Below are positions 34,849-43,255 of a stretch of 64,000 bases of DNA, in pieces. The number at the start of each line of letters is the position of its first letter. The first letter of the stretch is position 1. Origin of the DNA: Micromonospora sp. NBRC 110009 (GTDB taxonomy: Bacteria > Actinomycetota > Actinomycetes > Mycobacteriales > Micromonosporaceae); the NCBI RefSeq assembly GCF_030518795.1, contig NZ_CP130427.1:5022001-5086000 (forward strand), written 5' to 3'. The notes below the pieces were generated by a model. That model did no database searches, was not told the DNA's origin, and worked only from the letters and a program-made list of their open reading frames with translations. The position numbers were made by a program, and so were the translations under genes.

Positions 34849-36428
34849 GCGGCCAGGGATCGGGTGGTGGTGCGCTGTTGGGCCAGCTCGTCGGCCAGGG
34901 CGTCGAGTCCGGCGAGGTGTCGGGCGCGGGCCATGGCGGCGGCGGTGTTGGCCAGGAGGGCGTCGCCGGTGGTGATCCAGCCGGTGGCGTGGTAACCGAG
35001 TTCGTAGATGACCTGCTCGGCTTGTTCGTCGTCCCAGGTGTGGGGGTGGCCTTCGGTGCGTCGCCAGATGGTGCGCTGGAAGCGGATGAAGCCGAGGGTG
35101 GCGGAGAAGGCGCGGCTCTTGGTGGTGATGTGGCCGCCGTAGCCGAACTGGTGCGCCCATCGGCGCAGCCGGGTGTAGTCGGGGTGCTCGCCGAGGTCCC
35201 AGCAGGCGCGGATGAGCCGCCCGAGGTGGGTGCGGGGATCGCCGTGGACGTCGACGGAGAGGTCGTCGACGCGGCGCAGGTTCAGGCCGGTGACTTCGGT
35301 GCTCTTGGTGACGTACTTGGCGAGGTAGCCGGTGATCTGGGCGAGGTTGACTTCACCGCCGGGGGCGTTGACGTGCTTGATGTCCAGGCCCTTGTCGCCC
35401 CACGCGATGTGCCAGCCCTGCCCGTTGTTGGCTGGGTGCGGGGCGGAGGTGTAGGCCGTCTTGACGAAGGCGGCTTCCACGGCGTCAGCGAACATGTCGC
35501 GGGTGATCTGCCGAGGCGGCGGGACGATCGCGCCGGGGCAGTCCGGGTTCTCGCCGTCGAGGCGGATCAGGGCGTGGTAGTGGATGACGCCGCGTACCTG
35601 GAACTCGTAGACCTTGATGTAGCGGCGGCGCAGCTCGACGCCGTGGGCGCGGCCGAGGCGGCGTAGTTCGCGGTCGACCTGCTGGATGGTGCGGCGCCAC
35701 AGTTCTGGTGCTTCGTGGTTCCAGACGACTTGGGCGGTGTGGTCGTAGCAGTCCAGGCACAGCGGCTGCCCGAGCTGCCCGTCACCGGCCTTGTGCCGGC
35801 CACCGCACCGCAGGTCGACGCCGTGGGGGCAGGTGCGGCCGAACGGGTGGCAGACGGAGGCACGGCAGGTGCAGCCGTCCTTGCGGCGGCAGTCCGCGGC
35901 GTGGACCTTGACGACCCGGTGGTGCACCGGCCCGAAGGACGGGGCGGTGGCGGTGAGGAAGATGGCGATGTGCTCGTGCAGCGGCGGCAGTCCCCACCGG
36001 TCGCCTTGGAGCCCTGCCTTGATGAGGTGGTAGGTGTCGCGGCGGTAGACCTCGGCGCAGGACGGGCAGACGGCGACGCGGCGGTTGCCGCACGGGGTGT
36101 AGATGGCGCCGTCGGGCATGTCCTCGGTGTCGATGGTGACCATGCGGTTGCCGTCGCGGTCGTTGACGTGGATCTGCCCGGCGAGGCGGATGGGGTGCTT
36201 GCACGCCGAAGCGGCGCGGACGTGGCCGAGCCAGTCCGGGTAGTCGGGGTCCTGAGCGCGGGCGCGGCCGGAGGCGACGGTGCGGGGGTCGTGCCCGCGT
36301 ACCCAGCCGTCGTCGGCGGGGCGGGTGGAGGTGGGTGCAGCCCAGGGCCAGTAACCGGCGTCGGCGGAGGCTCCCGTACCCGGGACCGTGGTGGTCCCGG
36401 GTGCGAGAGGCAGCGTCGAGGAGGTCAC
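34845..36428 (-). CDS. repSA: RepSA-like replication initiator
   Basis: 527 residues. It should start rolling-circle replication of the excised element. Two cysteine clusters suggest zinc fingers (TPCGNRRVAVCPSCAE; CTCRASVCHPFGRTCPHG). GVIHYHALIRLDG is the HUH metal motif and GYLAKYVTKSTE near residue 390 has the catalytic Tyr. GTG at 36428 overlaps the stop of the DUF2637 gene. Its family is the pSAM2 RepSA group. Confidence 0.9.
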   Translation of the reverse strand: MTSSTLPLAPGTTTVPGTGASADAGYWPWAAPTSTRPADDGWVRGHDPRTVASGRARAQDPDYPDWLGHVRAASACKHPIRLAGQIHVNDRDGNRMVTIDTEDMPDGAIYTPCGNRRVAVCPSCAEVYRRDTYHLIKAGLQGDRWGLPPLHEHIAIFLTATAPSFGPVHHRVVKVHAADCRRKDGCTCRASVCHPFGRTCPHGVDLRCGGRHKAGDGQLGQPLCLDCYDHTAQVVWNHEAPELWRRTIQQVDRELRRLGRAHGVELRRRYIKVYEFQVRGVIHYHALIRLDGENPDCPGAIVPPPRQITRDMFADAVEAAFVKTAYTSAPHPANNGQGWHIAWGDKGLDIKHVNAPGGEVNLAQITGYLAKYVTKSTEVTGLNLRRVDDLSVDVHGDPRTHLGRLIRACWDLGEHPDYTRLRRWAHQFGYGGHITTKSRAFSATLGFIRFQRTIWRRTEGHPHTWDDEQAEQVIYELGYHATGWITTGDALLANTAAAMARARHLAGLDALADELAQQRTTTRSLAA

Positions 36429-37321
36429 GCGGTGGCTCCCACGGCAGTGCCGTTGTGCTGGTGGTCGTTGATGGTCGGTTCGGTGGTGAGGGCCGTCAGG
36501 AGGTCGGCGGCCGTGTGAGTGGGCACGCGCAGCCGGACGGCGAGCTGACCCGGGTTGATCGGCTCCCCGTGGGCCTTGGCGTGCGCGGCGGCGACGAGCC
36601 GGGCGTTGGACAGCAGCGCGGGCGGCAGACCGCCGGTTGCCGGTTGCGGAGCCACAGGTGCCGGGGTCGTGTCGGTGCCGGTGGTGTCCGGGGTGGGCTC
36701 GACCGTCGTCGGGGTGTCGGTGCCCTCGCCAGAGGCGGGCAGGGTGATCGGTTCGTTGGCGGGTTCCGGGTCGGTGTCGGGTGCGGGGTTGGTGGCCGGG
36801 GTCGCGGCGGCCGGGCGGACCAGCGGCGAGGCGGGGATGTCGGGTGACGGGGCCTCGGCGGTGGTGGCCGGCGCAGGTGCCGGGACGAGTTCGGTGGGCC
36901 GGGAGGTGCGGTTTCCGGTGGCGAGGAGCGCGGAGGTGGCCATGAGCATCAGGCCATCCACGGCGAGGGGACCGAACCAGACGACGAGGGTTTCCTCGTT
37001 GTAGTGGTCGAGCAGTCCGGACAGGTGCCGGTAGGACACGAACGCGGCGACCAGGGCGACGGGCGGCAGCCCGACCCACCGCAGCACGTTCCAGCCCCAG
37101 CCCGTCGGCCAGGGTGTGCGAGCAAGGATCTCGATGGCGATGAATAGGAACAGCGGCCACACGACCGCGGAGACCACCGCTCCCGGCTCCGGGGTCCAGT
37201 CGGCCGGAGCGTTCTTCGGGGCGATGAACGAGTGGGCGATGTTGGCGGCGACGGAGACAGCGCCGCCGGAGAACGCGCCGATGTAGGCGTAGACGCGGCC
37301 GTTCTTCTTCGTGGTGGTCAT
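36425..37321 (-). CDS. DUF2637 membrane protein (Spd-like)
   Basis: 298 residues. Four hydrophobic segments lie within the first 130 residues (AFSGGAVSVAANIAHSFI, AVVSAVVWPLFLFIAIEILA, WVGLPPVALVAAFVSYRHL, WFGPLAVDGLMLMATSALLA). The C-terminal half is a Pro/Thr-rich linker and a helical DNA-binding-like tail (GEPINPGQLAVRLRVPTHT). DUF2637 proteins are usual on AICEs beside rep and are linked to intramycelial spread. Both ends overlap neighbours by four bases. Confidence 0.85.
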   Translation of the reverse strand: MTTTKKNGRVYAYIGAFSGGAVSVAANIAHSFIAPKNAPADWTPEPGAVVSAVVWPLFLFIAIEILARTPWPTGWGWNVLRWVGLPPVALVAAFVSYRHLSGLLDHYNEETLVVWFGPLAVDGLMLMATSALLATGNRTSRPTELVPAPAPATTAEAPSPDIPASPLVRPAAATPATNPAPDTDPEPANEPITLPASGEGTDTPTTVEPTPDTTGTDTTPAPVAPQPATGGLPPALLSNARLVAAAHAKAHGEPINPGQLAVRLRVPTHTAADLLTALTTEPTINDHQHNGTAVGATA

Positions 37322-37599
37322 GACGCCGCCTTGGGGTAGGTGACGTGTTGCTCGGCGTGTATGCCGGTGAGTCCGGCGCGGATTGCCTCGCAGGTGGCGC
37401 AGGGGTCGCCGTGACCAGAGGTGCAGTCGGTGAGGTGGGCGTCGTGGATGATGCGGATGGACTCGGCGTAGTAGCCGGACAGGAACGATTCGAAGGCGAG
37501 CGGGCCGCGCTCGGCGAAGTCACCGGCGATGGCGGTGACGGCGTAGTCATCGGGAGTCATGCGCTCCTGGGCGGCGACGTTCACAGGTGAGTCCGTCAT
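37318..37599 (-). CDS. AICE-associated small Cys-containing protein
   Basis: 93 residues. The C-terminal part carries DCTSGHGDPCATC, a Cys/His cluster that could bind zinc. The N-terminal half is helical (RGPLAFESFLSGYYAESIRI). It overlaps both neighbours by four bases in the rep-spd operon. Function unknown. Confidence 0.7.
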   Translation of the reverse strand: MTDSPVNVAAQERMTPDDYAVTAIAGDFAERGPLAFESFLSGYYAESIRIIHDAHLTDCTSGHGDPCATCEAIRAGLTGIHAEQHVTYPKAAS

Positions 37600-38723
37600 C
37601 GGGCACCTCCTGAGGTGCAGTCGAGGCATGCGCCGGCGCGGCGGGGGATGTAGTAGGGCTTGACCTGGCCGCAGTCGGGGCAGGTGCGCCGTGCGGTGAG
37701 CGCCTTGTCGATGGCCGCGCGCTGGGCGGCGGTGGCGGTGCGCTTGGGTCGGGCGAGGTCGAGGCGGTAGAGGTAGGCGACGCGCTTGCCGCGCCGCCAC
37801 ATCAGTTGCGCGGCGGGGTCCTGGCCGCCGGGGCGCAGCTGCCGGGCGCGGAGCTGGCGGCGGGTGAGCAGCCCGTCGGGGGCGAGCTTGAACGGGTAGG
37901 TCGGCAGGCCGTAGCGCTCGCCGGTCGGGTCGTAGAACACCATCGGGTCGTCGTCCTCCCGGTCGGCGTCGTCCTGGTCGTGGTCGTCGTCGCCGGCAGA
38001 GGCGCCGGTGGTGAAGGTGGGGTGGTCGTAGGTGTCGCGGTCGATGTCCTCAGGCAGGAACGCGGCCGAGCACACGGCGCAGACGATCGGCCCTTCCTCG
38101 AAGGCCGTGGTGGAGATGCGCAGCTTGCGGGGGCACTCGCACTCGCAGGCCACGCCGTTGTTGTTGTTCGTGCGCTGCTTGCCCTCCCCGGTGGGTTCGG
38201 GGTGGCGGTAGAAGCGCAGCGCGTCGGTCAGGTCGGTGATGACGGCCCGGTAGCGGGCGCGGGTGATGTCGGTGAGGGTGCAGGGGGAGTAGCCGAGCTT
38301 GTCGTCCTTGGTGGTGGACATGCCGAGTTCGCCGGCGAGGGTGGCGAAGCGCTTGTTGTGCCAGCGGCCCTGGCGGGAGGTGTCCTGAACGCCGCGGACG
38401 TCGGCCAGGGCGTGGGTGGCCTCGTGTAGCAGGGTGGTGAACACGGCTTCGGGTTCGCGGGACAGGCCCTCGCCGGAGATGAGGATTTCGGGGAGCTGGG
38501 TGTCGCCGTGCTGCCAGCGCAGGGCGGCGAAGTGGCCCCACTTCATGCCCTGGGTGGGCTTGGTGGGGGAGCCGGAGCCGACAACCAGGACGGCCGCCGG
38601 AACCTCGGGGTGCTGGTGACGGATGGCCGCCCAGGCGGCTTCCAGGGTGCGGAGCAGTGCGGCGGTCGAGATGTCGTCTTGACACGTACGTGTCACGTCG
38701 GGGGTGTGGGCGGCGGTGCTCAT
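37596..38723 (-). CDS. SprT-like HExxH domain fused to RRQRL-type zinc protein
   Basis: 375 residues, two parts. Residues 1-160 carry TTLLHEATHALADVRG with HNKRFATLAGELG after it, an HExxH metalloprotease motif resembling SprT. A cysteine set (CECECPRKL, CAVCSAAF) follows. Residues 245-375 hold LLTRRQLRARQLRPGGQDPA and a C-terminal CPDCGQ and CLDCT pair, the AICE zinc-binding family known by its RRQRL motif. The ATG overlaps the stop of the next gene. One of the three element palindromes lies in its first 15 codons. Confidence 0.8.
   Translation of the reverse strand: MSTAAHTPDVTRTCQDDISTAALLRTLEAAWAAIRHQHPEVPAAVLVVGSGSPTKPTQGMKWGHFAALRWQHGDTQLPEILISGEGLSREPEAVFTTLLHEATHALADVRGVQDTSRQGRWHNKRFATLAGELGMSTTKDDKLGYSPCTLTDITRARYRAVITDLTDALRFYRHPEPTGEGKQRTNNNNGVACECECPRKLRISTTAFEEGPIVCAVCSAAFLPEDIDRDTYDHPTFTTGASAGDDDHDQDDADREDDDPMVFYDPTGERYGLPTYPFKLAPDGLLTRRQLRARQLRPGGQDPAAQLMWRRGKRVAYLYRLDLARPKRTATAAQRAAIDKALTARRTCPDCGQVKPYYIPRRAGACLDCTSGGAR
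38680..38695. promoter_or_regulatory. Shared palindrome, copy 2 (inside coding region)
   Basis: Perfect 16-bp palindrome TGACACGTACGTGTCA within codons 10-15 of the metalloprotease-like gene (reading DVTRTCQD). Identity with the non-coding copies at 34831 and 40824 suggests a binding site kept despite lying in a gene. Confidence 0.65.
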
Positions 38724-39142
38724 GCGGCCCTCCGGATGGTGTGCTTGCGGTAGGCGATGGCGGCGGCGCACAGCGCCTCGATGACGTCGCCGGCCGTGCG
38801 GCCGGGCAGGGTTTCCCAGGCGAAGACCGGGGCGTGGAGTCCGGCGTGGCCGACGGCGATGAGGTAGGTGTTGAACCACTCGACGGCGGCGCTGTAGGTG
38901 TGCCGGTCGGCGTCGGTGACGCCGGTGAGGTACCAGCGGGGCTGGCCGAACACGGCGGCTCGGATCGCGCCGAGGATCGACGCGGGATAAGTGCCGGTGC
39001 TGTGGCAGGCGCACTTCGCAGTGCACCCGTCGTGGATGTCGTAGAGGCTGTTCGGGGTCCAGCCGTAGCGGCCCAGGTAGAGGGCGGCGTGGTCGAGAAC
39101 GGCGTGGACGTTGCCGGTTGGCAGGGCGGCGACGGTGCTCAT
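38720..39142 (-). CDS. DUF6197-like protein, copy 1
   Basis: 140 residues. AVLDHAALYLGRYGWTPNSL and the repeated LCAAAIAYRKHT resemble the DUF6197 group common on actinobacterial elements. A Cys cluster (DGCTAKCACHSTG) may bind zinc. It is related to the next gene in the order and general layout of motifs, and overlaps both neighbours by four bases. Function unknown. Confidence 0.7.
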   Translation of the reverse strand: MSTVAALPTGNVHAVLDHAALYLGRYGWTPNSLYDIHDGCTAKCACHSTGTYPASILGAIRAAVFGQPRWYLTGVTDADRHTYSAAVEWFNTYLIAVGHAGLHAPVFAWETLPGRTAGDVIEALCAAAIAYRKHTIRRAA

Positions 39143-39654
39143 CGGGCACCGAGCCAGGCGAGGAAGCCGTCACGGGTCGGGAGCTGCTCGTTGCCGTACG
39201 CGTGCTCGGCGTAGGTTTCGAGCTCGTCCTCGGTGGCGTGGTCCCAGTCGTAGCTGTCGGCGGCGGCCCGGAGGGTCGCGATGACCTGCTCGGCGCTCTG
39301 ACCGGGCCGGTCGTTCCAGGACAGGGGACAGGTCGGGTCGTCGTCCTCGGTCTCCCGAGGCTGCGGCTCGTTCAGGTCGAGGAAGTCGGAGAGGGCGTCG
39401 AGAGCGCGGGTGTAGTCGCGCGCGGCGGGCTTGGACTTGACCTTGTGCGGAAGCCAGATGCAGCGGCCGTGAGCGGCCATCCCGATGGCACCGGCAGCGC
39501 AGGCGGGCGGGAACGGGGTGTCGTGGGTGACGCGGTAGTAGACGCCTTGCGTCCAGCCGTGCAGTTCGAGGTAGCGGGCGGCGCAGCGCAGGATGTCGGC
39601 CGGGGTCAGGTCGGCCAGCGCGCCGGGGTGGGGCTGTTTTTGGGTAGGGTTCAT
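39139..39654 (-). CDS. DUF6197-like protein, copy 2
   Basis: 171 residues from the ATG about ten bases after an AAAGGA site; a GTG three codons upstream lacks good spacing. The N-terminal half (DILRCAARYLELHGWTQGVY) matches the pattern of the previous gene, so these are tandem paralogues. The C-terminal 60 residues are acidic and end in a helical RDGFLAWLGAR. Function unknown. Confidence 0.72.
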   Translation of the reverse strand: MNPTQKQPHPGALADLTPADILRCAARYLELHGWTQGVYYRVTHDTPFPPACAAGAIGMAAHGRCIWLPHKVKSKPAARDYTRALDALSDFLDLNEPQPRETEDDDPTCPLSWNDRPGQSAEQVIATLRAAADSYDWDHATEDELETYAEHAYGNEQLPTRDGFLAWLGAR

Positions 39655-39743
39655 GGCGGCCACGTCCTTTCGTGGGCGGTGGTTGGTGGCCGGCAGATCG
39701 GGCAGCTTTCCTAGGGCCGTGTCCCGGTCTGTCGGCCGTTCCT

Positions 39744-39935
39744 CTATCGGTGGTGCAGGTGGAGCCGGAGGAACACCCGCTGCCGGTTGTCGTGCGGTCC
39801 GGCGGCGGTGGGTGCGGAGCGGAAGACGAGTACGCCCGCGTGGCGGGCGATGGTCGTGAGGGCGGCGATGTCTTCGCCGGTGCCGACGAGCACCAGGTCC
39901 AGGACCCGGGTCGGGACGGCTGTCCGGGTGCTCAT
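39744..39935 (-). CDS. Small hypothetical protein of transfer operon
   Basis: 63 residues. VLDLVLVGTGEDIAALTTIA suggests a short alpha/beta unit followed by a His/Arg-rich tail. It overlaps the FtsK-like gene stop by four bases (ATGA), so it is likely translated. No family recognised. Confidence 0.55.
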   Translation of the reverse strand: MSTRTAVPTRVLDLVLVGTGEDIAALTTIARHAGVLVFRSAPTAAGPHDNRQRVFLRLHLHHR

Positions 39936-40804
39936 GCCGCCACCGTGGTTTCGGTCGGGGTGTCGGTGCGGGTGTGGCGGCGGGTCCAGGCGGCGTAGTC
40001 AGCGACCCGGATGATGTCGGCGTCGGTCATGTATGCGGCCTTGACGAGGCTGGGGATGCCCCCTTCGGAGATGAGGTAGCCGGCACCCTGGTTGTTGGGG
40101 TCGATGGTGTTGGAGGAGTAGCCGCGGGCGGCCCAGCCGTGCCCGAGCACGATGTCGGAGGAGACGTCGGTGGTGCAGCGGCCGGCGAACCGCCACGCGA
40201 ACAGGTCCCGCAGGCTGGTGGGGATAATGTCCGAGGACGGCCGCTGCGTGGCGGCGGCGACGATGATGCCGACGGCGCGGCCCCGGGCGACGATGTCGCG
40301 CAGCAGCGCGGCGAACAGCTTCTGCGTCTTCTCGTCTCCGGAGGTGGCGGAGAAGTAGGCGATCTCGTCGCAGGCGACGAGGATCTGACCGAACACGTCA
40401 TCGCGGCCGATCTTTCGACGGCGGCGGGCCTTGAGGAAGGCGTACCGGTTGTCCATGACCGTCTGCACCCGGCGAAGGGTGCGGATGGCGTGGTCGATGT
40501 CGGGGCCGACGAACACGTCGCAGGCGTCCTCCCACAGCCCCAGCTCGACCTGCTTGCCGTCCAGCAGGCACAGCCGCACATCGGGGCACAGGGCGGCGTG
40601 GCCCACGATCGTGTTCAGTAGCGAGGACTTGCCCGCGCCGGGCTCACCGCCGATGAGGATGTTCCGGTAGATCATCGGCAGGTAGACGGCCTGGCCGAAC
40701 TCGTCGATGCCGAGGAACACCGGGTCGAAGATGGATAGGCCCGCGCCGACCGGCACCGTGTCGACCGGGGTGGCGGGTAGTTCGATGGTGTCCGTGAGGT
40801 CCAT
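39932..40804 (-). CDS. FtsK/SpoIIIE-type transfer ATPase (TraB-like)
   Basis: 290 residues. The core has Walker A IGGEPGAGKSSLL near residue 52 and Walker B ILVACDEIAYF near 145, with ATQRPSSDIIPTSLRDL. AICEs move double-stranded DNA with a single FtsK-like hexamer, and this short version lacks the membrane and gamma parts, which may sit in the next membrane protein. It may be the pump or a partner of it. Confidence 0.85.
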   Translation of the reverse strand: MDLTDTIELPATPVDTVPVGAGLSIFDPVFLGIDEFGQAVYLPMIYRNILIGGEPGAGKSSLLNTIVGHAALCPDVRLCLLDGKQVELGLWEDACDVFVGPDIDHAIRTLRRVQTVMDNRYAFLKARRRRKIGRDDVFGQILVACDEIAYFSATSGDEKTQKLFAALLRDIVARGRAVGIIVAAATQRPSSDIIPTSLRDLFAWRFAGRCTTDVSSDIVLGHGWAARGYSSNTIDPNNQGAGYLISEGGIPSLVKAAYMTDADIIRVADYAAWTRRHTRTDTPTETTVAA

Positions 40805-40823
40805 GGCGGGCTCCCGGGGTCGG

Positions 40824-40841
40824 TTGACACGTACGTGTCAA
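40824..40841. promoter_or_regulatory. Shared palindrome, copy 3 (upstream of transfer ATPase)
   Basis: Perfect 18-bp palindrome about 20 bp upstream of the FtsK-like start, in the 110-bp gap after the membrane-protein gene. It is placed to block the promoter of the transfer operon. Confidence 0.72.
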
Positions 40842-40913
40842 GCAAGGGCGGGGGAGGGGAGAGGCGCGGACGTTTGACCCGTCAGGGGTGCTTGGTCCGC
40901 GCCGTCCCGGTGG

Positions 40914-41837
40914 TCAGGCGTAGTCGGAGGGGTCGAACCCGTTCGGGCTGGTGCCGGCGGCGGGGGTGTTGCGCGGGCGGCGCGGCCGAGGCGTCTCGGC
41001 GGTGAGGGTGTCCGGCACGTCGGGCAGGTCGAGGCCGACAGGCGGCATCCCCGAGGAAGTGGGAGCGTTGGCCGGCACGTCGGTCGGGACGTGTTCCGGC
41101 AGCGGGGACACGATCGTTGCCGCGAGAGGTTCGCGGCGAGTGATGTCCAGGCGGATCAGAGCCGCGTAGCGGCGGGAGGCGCGCATGACGCGGACCTCGT
41201 TGGCCCAGCACGCCACGGCGAGCTTCTGCACCTGGCCGTCCTGCTCCAGATCCCGGAGCGACAGGCCGGGGCGCAGCCACACCCACACCCGCTCACCGGC
41301 CGGGGTCGGCTTCGCGGGCAGGATCAGCGGCAGCGAACCGGAGCGGTTCGTGGCGATGAACGCGGCGAAGCACAGGCGCAGCCGGTGCCGAACCACGAGG
41401 CACCAGATGAACGCCATGACTCGGCGGCGGACCGGGCCGATCGCGGCCGGCAGGCCGACGACCAGGGCGACGACGAGCAGTGACCCCCACAACGGAGTGG
41501 ACTGCATCAGCGCGGTCCAGCCGTAGACGGCGACCAGTCCGAGCAGGATCTCCGGCAGCCAGTGCCAGAAGACGCGCAGGACCGGCCAGGCCACGATCAG
41601 TGCGAACACCGCCGCGCCGCAGGCGGCGCCGATGAGGCTGCCGAGCAGGGCGCCCACGATGGGGTGCAGGTAGTGCGAGGCGACGGTGGCGGCCAGGAGG
41701 CCGACGACGCCGACAGTGACCCAGAAGGCGATGGTGGCCCGACGACGGTAGGAACGGGCGACCGGAGCTTCGATGACGGTGACGGTGCCCCCACGGTTCG
41801 ACCAGCCGAACGGGGACCTCTGGCTAGACTTGGACAC
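40914..41837 (-). CDS. Conjugation-associated membrane protein
   Basis: 307 residues from a GTG with GGAGGAC upstream. Four membrane segments in the first 150 residues (ATIAFWVTVGVVGLLAATVA, AALLGSLIGAACGAAVFALI, LLGLVAVYGWTALMQ, LLVVALVVGLPAAIGPV). The cytoplasmic C-terminal half is basic, then Pro-rich. It lies just before the FtsK-like gene in transcription order and may anchor that ATPase in the membrane. Confidence 0.75.
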   Translation of the reverse strand: MSKSSQRSPFGWSNRGGTVTVIEAPVARSYRRRATIAFWVTVGVVGLLAATVASHYLHPIVGALLGSLIGAACGAAVFALIVAWPVLRVFWHWLPEILLGLVAVYGWTALMQSTPLWGSLLVVALVVGLPAAIGPVRRRVMAFIWCLVVRHRLRLCFAAFIATNRSGSLPLILPAKPTPAGERVWVWLRPGLSLRDLEQDGQVQKLAVACWANEVRVMRASRRYAALIRLDITRREPLAATIVSPLPEHVPTDVPANAPTSSGMPPVGLDLPDVPDTLTAETPRPRRPRNTPAAGTSPNGFDPSDYA

Positions 41838-41956
41838 GACAAGTCCTCCCAACGTGGGACCGGAGTTGTTGACAGGACGCGGGCTCGCAGACGACGCCAA
41901 TCAACGGCGAGCCCGTGTCCACCACTTCGCTGTTGGAGCAGGTGACACGTCCGCCG

Positions 41957-42286
41957 CTAGGCGGCGGTGTCCAGCGGCGTCAGGCCCGTGGCCCGGAACG
42001 CCACACCCGAACGGACCTTGCCGTCCCGGTCGTTGACCCAGGGCAGCGCCTCCAGGTCGACCGGCTGCACCGGCTGACGGACGGTCACCGGCGGCATCAC
42101 CGGGTTGACTACCGTCACGTTGATGACCTCCGCGCTCCCCTCCGAGAGGGCGTAGAGGTGCACGGTCCACATCGGGTTCTTCGTCTCCCGGTCGAACTTC
42201 TGCTGGCCGTTCTGGTCCAGCTTCGGCACCGGGTTCACCGACACCTCGTACGACACCCGCGAGGTGTCCAGCAGCAGACGTCCCAT
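41957..42286 (-). CDS. SCO3933-like regulatory protein of AICE
   Basis: 109 residues, starting after an AAGGAG site. SRVSYEVSVNPVPKLDQNG and WTVHLYALSEGSAEVINVTV resemble the SCO3933 family often found next to transfer genes on AICEs. The fold seems all-beta. It transcribes away from the HTH/PLD gene, so the 190-bp gap contains both promoters. Confidence 0.75.
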   Translation of the reverse strand: MGRLLLDTSRVSYEVSVNPVPKLDQNGQQKFDRETKNPMWTVHLYALSEGSAEVINVTVVNPVMPPVTVRQPVQPVDLEALPWVNDRDGKVRSGVAFRATGLTPLDTAA

Positions 42287-42408
42287 GACTGACTCCTTCA
42301 TCTCGTGAGCTGAGCCCACATCGGTGGGCCAGATACGTCCTCCCTGGACGGCAGCTCTTGTGGAATCAGGGTGCGTCGATCGGTAGTGACGAGTTCACCA
42401 CGAGCTAT

Positions 42409-42458
42409 GGACGACTAGGGACGTCCTTGCTACGGTGAGTCGTCCCTCTCAGTCGTCC
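42409..42458. promoter_or_regulatory. Inverted repeat upstream of HTH/PLD gene
   Basis: 42409-42423 and 42441-42458 are inverted copies of a GGACGAC / AGGGACG unit with a 3-base interruption in the right arm. It lies 20 bp before the HTH/PLD gene and is a candidate operator for it or for the divergent gene. Confidence 0.5.
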
Positions 42459-42479
42459 CCGATCGAGGATGGAGCGAGG

Positions 42480-43229
42480 ATGCCGAACGATCGGCTGCGC
42501 AGCGGCTTGCTGAAGAAGGGTCTGACGCCGGCCAATCTCGCGGACCAGCTCGGCGTCGATCCGAAGACCGTCGAGCGGTGGATCACGCAGAACCGGAACC
42601 CGTACCCGCGCTACCGCCACTCCATCGCGGAACTGCTGGACGAGAGTGAGTCGTACCTCTGGCCGGACGCTCTGCCGACGCAGCGAGCCGTGCAAGTCAG
42701 CCAGTCCGAGGTCGTCCACATCTACCCGCGCCGTGGGGCAGTCCCGACCGACCTCTGGCAGCAGCTCTTAGAGAAGGCCACCCGGCAGGTCGGCGTGCTG
42801 GTCTACGGCGGGCTGTTCCTGCCGGAGTTCAACCACCGATGGGTGCCGACGCTGCGAGAAAAGGCGTTAGCCGGCGCCCAGGTCGAGCTGCTGTTCGGCG
42901 ACCCGGAGGGCAAAAACATCGCCGACCGCGGGGACGACGAAGGCATCGGCCCCGCCATGTCCAGCAAGATCCTGAACGCCCTGGCCTTCTACAAGGACCT
43001 GCGGGACCTCGACAACGTCGGGATCTACTACCACGACACGATCCTCTACAACTCCATCTACCGCTTCGACGACGAGATGCTGGTCAACACCCACCTCTAC
43101 GGCACGCCGGCCGCTTACGCCCCCGTACTGCACCTACGCCGGCTCGGCGGCGGCGACCTGTTCGACAGCTACGTCGCCAGCTTCAACCGAGTCCTCGGCA
43201 AGAAGCGGGCCGTCTGGCCTGAACACTGA
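42480..43229 (+). CDS. HTH regulator fused to phospholipase D-like domain
   Basis: 249 residues. Residues 1-55 form an XRE-type helix-turn-helix (LTPANLADQLGVDPKTVERW). Residues 75-245 are a PLD-like fold (EKALAGAQVELLFGDPEG; HDTILYNSIYRFDDEML), without the full HKD catalytic motif, so it is probably a sensor rather than an enzyme. AICEs often encode such HTH plus Nudix pairs next to transfer genes. It opens a plus-strand unit. Confidence 0.8.
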   Translation: MPNDRLRSGLLKKGLTPANLADQLGVDPKTVERWITQNRNPYPRYRHSIAELLDESESYLWPDALPTQRAVQVSQSEVVHIYPRRGAVPTDLWQQLLEKATRQVGVLVYGGLFLPEFNHRWVPTLREKALAGAQVELLFGDPEGKNIADRGDDEGIGPAMSSKILNALAFYKDLRDLDNVGIYYHDTILYNSIYRFDDEMLVNTHLYGTPAAYAPVLHLRRLGGGDLFDSYVASFNRVLGKKRAVWPEH

Positions 43230-43255
43230 GCCGCCCGCGGTGAGAGGCTAGGGCC

